NCBI GenBank assembly: GCA_031276365.1
Contig: JAISNG010000177.1
Coordinates: 1-7,478, forward strand
Direction: 5' to 3'
DNA from: Campylobacteraceae bacterium
GTDB taxonomy: Bacteria; Campylobacterota; Campylobacteria; Campylobacterales; Campylobacteraceae
Length of the DNA: 7,478 nt
This document shows, in pieces, positions 5,941 through 7,478 of the stretch. Both the position numbers and the translations under genes were made by a program. How positions within the stretch are numbered: position 1 is the stretch's first letter; each line of letters starts with the position of its first letter. Under the pieces are notes generated by a model. The model did not search any database. It was not told the origin of the DNA and saw only the letters and a program-made list of their open reading frames with translations.

Positions 5941-6044
5941 GAATAATCCAATTAAAAATATTGATAATATTGAATAATTCTACTTATTTTTAATTTTATT
6001 TTAATGTTTATTTCTATAAAATAACTAAAAATATTGAATTATTC
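5941..6044. promoter_or_regulatory. Putative repressor operators, three GAATWATYC dyads
   Basis: GAATAATCC at 5941-5949, GAATAATTC at 5972-5980 and GAATTATTC at 6036-6044. The last two are embedded in the near-identical 15-mers AATATTGAATAATTC (5966-5980) and AATATTGAATTATTC (6030-6044). Their starts are 31 and 64 bases apart, close to 3 and 6 helical turns, so all three would face the same side of the DNA. The first abuts the repressor start codon. In such AT-rich DNA chance matches are a concern, but the 15-mer pair is long. Confidence 0.45.
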
Positions 6045-6064
6045 CATATTTCTTTTTTCACATA

Positions 6065-6108
6065 TAGACTTTTAACTTGCATTATACAAAATTCTCAATA
6101 AAAGTCTA
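6065..6108. repeat. 10-base inverted repeat around a candidate promoter
   Basis: TAGACTTTTA (6065-6074) and TAAAAGTCTA (6099-6108) are perfect inverted copies separated by 24 bases. The spacer contains TATACA (6083-6088), the best -10 candidate for the rightward phage genes. It could be an operator, or a hairpin in the packaged single strand. Confidence 0.45.
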
Positions 6109-6110
6109 AA

Positions 6111-6152
6111 TTTCAGGCTTTTCTTGAGGATTTTCAGGATTCTCAAATCAGG
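6111..6152 (+). repeat. Iteron-like TTTCAGG repeats
   Basis: TTTCAGG occurs at 6111-6117 and 6132-6138, exactly 21 bases (two helical turns) apart, and a partial copy ATCAGG follows at 6147-6152, entering the large hairpin. They may be protein-binding sites; replication or packaging is a guess. Confidence 0.25.
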
Positions 6153-6179
6153 TAGAACTCAACGCTCTCTACCTGATTT
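6145..6179 (+). promoter_or_regulatory. 12-bp perfect hairpin in the phage control region
   Basis: AAATCAGGTAGA (6145-6156) pairs perfectly with TCTACCTGATTT (6168-6179) around an 11-base loop, ACTCAACGCTC. No T-run follows, so it is not a usual terminator. Position just before the first structural gene fits either an inovirus packaging or origin hairpin or an mRNA leader structure. The loop contains AACGCTC, complementary to GAGCGTT at 6188-6194 and 6217-6223, the latter part of the next gene's ribosome site. Confidence 0.6.
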
Positions 6180-6207
6180 AAGTTTATGAGCGTTGGAAAA
6201 ATTCATT

Positions 6208-6227
6208 CATGTAAGGAGCGTTACATG
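6208..6227 (+). promoter_or_regulatory. Hairpin enclosing ribosome site and start codon of the ssDNA-binding protein
   Basis: CATGTAA (6208-6214) pairs with TTACATG (6221-6227) around the loop GGAGCG. The start codon lies in the stem and the core of the Shine-Dalgarno sequence (AAGGAG, 6213-6218) is in the loop. This geometry predicts translation control by RNA opening or by a protein bound to the leader. Confidence 0.5.
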
Positions 6228-6548
6228 CACACGTTACTAATCGGTCAAATAGTTGGGGTTCGCCCTATTACTCGTAAAGATAAAGCTACTGGTGAGATTA
6301 TCCAATCTGTAGATGTTTCTATTCAATCAAATCTAATAGATAACGACGGTTATGATTTGCCAAACATCGAAACTATCAATTTCCCTTATTCAATGATTGC
6401 AAAGTTTCAATCTTACAAAGGTAAGTTTGTTGGTATACCTTATCGTTTTATGCCGACTAAAAACGGTAATTATCTTTTTGTTGATGATAGTGTTGCTGTT
6501 GTACCTTTTGACAGCAATCCGCTCGATACAAAGAAAAAAGCGGGGTAA
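6225..6548 (+). CDS. Inovirus single-stranded DNA-binding protein (G5P-like)
   Basis: 107 residues from the ATG at 6225, chosen over an in-frame ATG at 6186 because AAGGAG (6213-6218) is 6 bases upstream. The pattern is an OB fold: HTLLIGQIVGVRPITRK, IQSVDVSIQS, then YKGKFVGIPYRFMPTKNG and NYLFVDDSVAVVPF, with many aromatics for stacking on ssDNA. In filamentous phages the gene V protein coats new single strands before packaging and also represses translation by binding leader RNA. Length, fold pattern and place immediately upstream of the coat gene fit that role, though I cannot match it to a named family member. The stop codon lies in the loop of a GC-rich hairpin. The tail DTKKKAG is basic. 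Confidence 0.68.
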   Translation: MHTLLIGQIVGVRPITRKDKATGEIIQSVDVSIQSNLIDNDGYDLPNIETINFPYSMIAKFQSYKGKFVGIPYRFMPTKNGNYLFVDDSVAVVPFDSNPLDTKKKAG

Positions 6549-6557
6549 TCCCCGCTT
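6538..6557. terminator. GC-rich hairpin at the ssDNA-binding gene stop; terminator for the minus strand or processing signal
   Basis: AAGCGGGG (6538-6545) and CCCCGCTT (6550-6557) form an 8-bp perfect stem around the loop TAAT, which contains the stop codon TAA. Rightward it is followed by AAAG, not a T-run. On the opposite strand the stem is followed by a T-run (complement of the AAGAAAAAAG before it). So as an intrinsic terminator it points leftward; rightward it may stabilise mRNA or attenuate. Confidence 0.5.
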
Positions 6558-6566
6558 AAAGTTATT

Positions 6567-6591
6567 TGTAAGGTTATAAAGTAGCCTTACA
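6567..6591 (+). repeat. 7-bp inverted repeat in the coat gene leader
   Basis: TGTAAGG (6567-6573) and CCTTACA (6585-6591) can pair around an 11-base loop that contains TATAAA, a possible -10 for a coat-specific transcript. It lies 43 bases before the coat start codon. The role is unknown. Confidence 0.35.
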
Positions 6592-6633
6592 AGTGGCTTT
6601 ACTGACCACAATATCTTTTTAAGGAGTGTTCCC

Positions 6634-6822
6634 ATGAAAAAGTTTTTTATGACTTTGGGACTTGGTTTGCTTGCTTCAGCTAACTTTGCTATGGCTAACA
6701 GCATGGATTTAACCGGCTTAACATTTGCTACGGATGATGTTTTTGCCGTTGGTGCGCTTATCCTTGCGGGTGTAGCTGCTATCTGGGGTATTCGTAAAGT
6801 TATCGGCTTAGCAAGTAGATGA
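6634..6822 (+). CDS. Inovirus major coat protein (pVIII-like) precursor
   Basis: 62 residues with AAGGAG (6621-6626) 7 bases before the ATG. The signal peptide has KK at the N-terminus, a hydrophobic core (FFMTLGLGLLASA) and a cleavage site after AMA at 19-21, leaving a mature coat of 41 residues. The mature part has the pVIII layout: an acidic, surface-exposed N-terminus (NSMDLTGLTFATDD), a hydrophobic helix (VFAVGALILAGVAAIWGI) and a basic C-terminus (RKVIGLASR) that faces the packaged DNA. Thousands of copies line the virion; before assembly it sits in the inner membrane. It is slightly shorter than the Pf1 and fd coats (46 and 50 residues). A terminator-like hairpin just downstream fits high expression of this gene alone. 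Confidence 0.88.
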   Translation: MKKFFMTLGLGLLASANFAMANSMDLTGLTFATDDVFAVGALILAGVAAIWGIRKVIGLASR

Positions 6823-6926
6823 CTTTTGAATTCTATACGGGGGCGTTTTTCGCCCTCTTTTCATCGTTTGCTATATTTCTTGCCATTTTGTGGTCTATAT
6901 CTCAAGCGATTAAACTTGCAAAGTAG
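6819..6926 (+). CDS. 35-residue hydrophobic peptide, probable minor virion protein
   Basis: The ATG overlaps the coat stop codon (ATGA at 6819-6822), the usual form of translational coupling in compact phages, so no separate ribosome site is needed. The product MTFEFYTGAFFALFSS...SISQAIKLAK has one membrane span (about 8-27), an acidic residue near the N-terminus and a basic C-terminus. Size and layout match the pVII/pIX tip proteins of filamentous phages (32-33 residues in Ff), which start assembly with the packaging signal. I cannot show homology. A terminator-like hairpin (6839-6861) lies inside its first half, which would reduce its dose relative to the coat. Confidence 0.6.
   Translation: MTFEFYTGAFFALFSSFAIFLAILWSISQAIKLAK
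6839..6861 (+). terminator. Terminator-like hairpin within the 35-residue gene
   Basis: GGGGGCG (6839-6845) pairs with CGCCCTC (6851-6857; one G-T pair) around a TTTTT loop and is followed by TTTT (6858-6861). It begins 17 bases after the coat stop, the same relative place as the central terminator after gene VIII of Ff phages. Being inside an open frame it is probably leaky. Confidence 0.6.
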
Positions 6927-6932
6927 CGTTAA

Positions 6933-7127
6933 ATGGTTTTTATAACAAACAAAAAAACAAACAGCAAAAACCAGCAAAGACACGCAAGCCGAAAAACAAA
7001 CAGCGAAAACCCGCCTAAACACCAAAAAGAAAAAAAAGAGTTTTAAGAAATGAAAAACACAACAAATGAGACAAAGAGTGTCGCAAATTTGCTTTCAAAG
7101 CAACAAAAAATGTTTTTATTGAGTTGA
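6933..7127 (+). other. Region with two doubtful small ORFs (37 and 25 codons)
   Basis: An ATG at 6933 opens a 37-residue very basic frame (ends KEKKEF, stop 7044-7046), and an ATG at 7050 opens a 25-residue frame (MKNTTNETKSVANLLSKQQK..., stop 7125-7127). Neither has a good ribosome site. The first is open largely because the DNA there lacks T and so cannot form stop codons. The second ends 5 bases before the next gene's ATG, which would suit translational coupling, as that gene also lacks a clear ribosome site. I would not count either as established. Confidence 0.3.
6953..7014 (+). repeat. Imperfect 39-base-period direct repeat in T-free DNA
   Basis: The 23 bases at 6953-6975 recur at 6992-7014 with two mismatches, both units starting AAAAACAAACAGC. 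The period of 39 is 13 codons, so in the frame from 6933 it gives KTNSKN and KTNSEN copies. The surrounding 6944-7015 contains no T at all, in sharp contrast to the T-rich sense strand of the phage genes on either side. Confidence 0.7.
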
Positions 7128-7132
7128 AAAAA

Positions 7133-7459
7133 ATGAAAAAATACCCATTGCTTTTACTTTTTGCTTTCTCTTTTTTACACGCCGAATATCTTCTTGATTA
7201 CGGTGCTCGTCTTCAGTGTGTTGATGATTTTTACTATGAAAACAAGCATTATTATCTTTGGTATAAAGAGTCTGACACTAAAACTTGGGTTCGTTATTTA
7301 GAGGGTAATATCCCCTCTTTTATTGACGGTTTTGAATACAAAGACGGTAAATGTATAAAAACTTCAAATGATACCTTGATGATGTCTTTGACAGGTATTT
7401 TTTGTGGTTTTTTAACCCTCTGCGGTATGATTTATCTTACTCTAAAGGTTCACAGATGA
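7133..7459 (+). CDS. Exported single-span membrane protein of the inovirus structural module
   Basis: 108 residues from the ATG at 7133; an in-frame TTG at 7124 is less likely. The signal peptide is MKKYPLLLLFAFSFLHA, cleaved after HA before EYLL. The periplasmic part is rich in Tyr, Trp and Asp and contains two cysteines (about 30 and 75) that could form a disulphide. A C-terminal membrane span (SLTGIFCGFLTLCGMIYLTL) ends in KVHR. It lacks a clear ribosome site, so it may be translated by coupling. The ATGA overlap with the next gene places it in the phage operon. Its layout suits a virion tip or assembly protein at the inner membrane, in the place where adsorption-type genes occur, but it is too short for a typical pIII. 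I do not recognise a family. Confidence 0.7.
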   Translation: MKKYPLLLLFAFSFLHAEYLLDYGARLQCVDDFYYENKHYYLWYKESDTKTWVRYLEGNIPSFIDGFEYKDGKCIKTSNDTLMMSLTGIFCGFLTLCGMIYLTLKVHR

Positions 7460-7478
7460 AAAAATTTGTTTTGTTGTT
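7456..7478 (+). CDS. Start of a further exported phage protein (partial)
   Basis: The ATG overlaps the previous stop codon (ATGA at 7456-7459). Only MKKFVLL is visible before the window ends. The two lysines and hydrophobic run look like the beginning of a signal peptide. By position this could be the adsorption protein (pIII/CoaA-like), but nothing further can be said. Confidence 0.55.

Larger units (their letters stand above)
4328..7478. mobile_element. Filamentous phage (inovirus) prophage with relBE and nuclease cargo, partial
   Basis: The left end is set at the tRNA fragment; the right end lies outside the window. Content in order: RelB/RelE pair, leftward repressor plus membrane nuclease, hairpin-rich control region, then rightward ssDNA-binding protein, major coat protein, small hydrophobic peptide, exported membrane protein and the start of another exported protein. 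The coat protein and ssDNA-binding protein identify an inovirus. Rep, the Zot-like assembly ATPase and the recombinase are not in view and should follow to the right. Whether relBE belongs to the phage or to an older insertion is not certain, but no second boundary is visible between 4351 and 6224. Confidence 0.65.

Noticed and set aside
6145..6179. The 12-bp hairpin as a Xer/dif-type recombination site
   Set aside because: dif sites have two 11-base arms around a 6-base centre and imperfect symmetry; here the arms are 12 bases, perfect, with an 11-base centre. A structural role fits better.
6390..6704. 104-codon minus-strand frame across the ssDNA-binding and coat genes
   Set aside because: It is antisense to two well-supported genes with ribosome sites, and its product has no recognisable features.
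6953..7014. CRISPR-like repeats
   Set aside because: Only two imperfect copies with no regular spacer structure, in low-complexity A/C-rich DNA.

Overview
The window looks like an AT-rich Campylobacterota (Epsilonproteobacteria) chromosome, of the Sulfurimonas/Arcobacter/Campylobacter kind. I infer this from the ribA-rsmG housekeeping cluster, the base composition and the gene style; I cannot name the genus. It has two parts: an ordinary chromosomal left half and a mobile right half.

Left half (1 to about 4020). A COG4748-type nuclease gene (HsdR N-terminal-like fold) runs leftward out of the window. Next is a tightly packed leftward operon, in transcription order ribA (GTP cyclohydrolase II), rsmG (16S rRNA m7G methyltransferase), a small membrane-anchored zinc-ribbon-like protein (PP0621 type), a 130-residue protein of unknown function, and htpX (membrane zinc protease). 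On the other strand are a tRNA-Lys(CTT) gene and a self-contained unit encoding a 25-residue Cys-Cys, lysine-rich peptide with its own promoter, strong ribosome site and terminator.

Junction (about 4021 to 4400). This stretch has no intact gene. It holds a twice-frameshifted remnant of a YoeB-family toxin, then 23 bases on the minus strand that match the 3' end of a tRNA (T-loop, acceptor 3' strand, CCA). The rest of that tRNA is missing exactly on the side where the foreign DNA begins. I read this as the attachment-site scar of an element that extends to the right and beyond the window.

Right half (4351 to 7478). First comes a RelB/RelE-type toxin-antitoxin pair with a near-consensus promoter. 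Next is a leftward pair: a small helix-turn-helix protein (probable phage repressor) and, one base later, a membrane-anchored Mrr-like endonuclease. A control region of about 270 bases follows, rich in dyads and hairpins. Then, rightward, comes a filamentous phage (inovirus) structural module: a G5P-like ssDNA-binding protein, a classic pVIII-like major coat protein with signal peptide, a 35-residue hydrophobic virion-type peptide overlapping it, an odd T-free repeat stretch, a signal-peptide plus membrane-anchor protein, and the first codons of another exported protein. No Rep initiator, Zot/pI ATPase or integrase is in view; they would lie past the right edge. The layout (tRNA target, toxin-antitoxin at one end, repressor divergent from the structural genes) parallels Pf-type prophages of Pseudomonas, but with a repressor-linked membrane nuclease as cargo and several RNA structures around the ssDNA-binding and coat genes.
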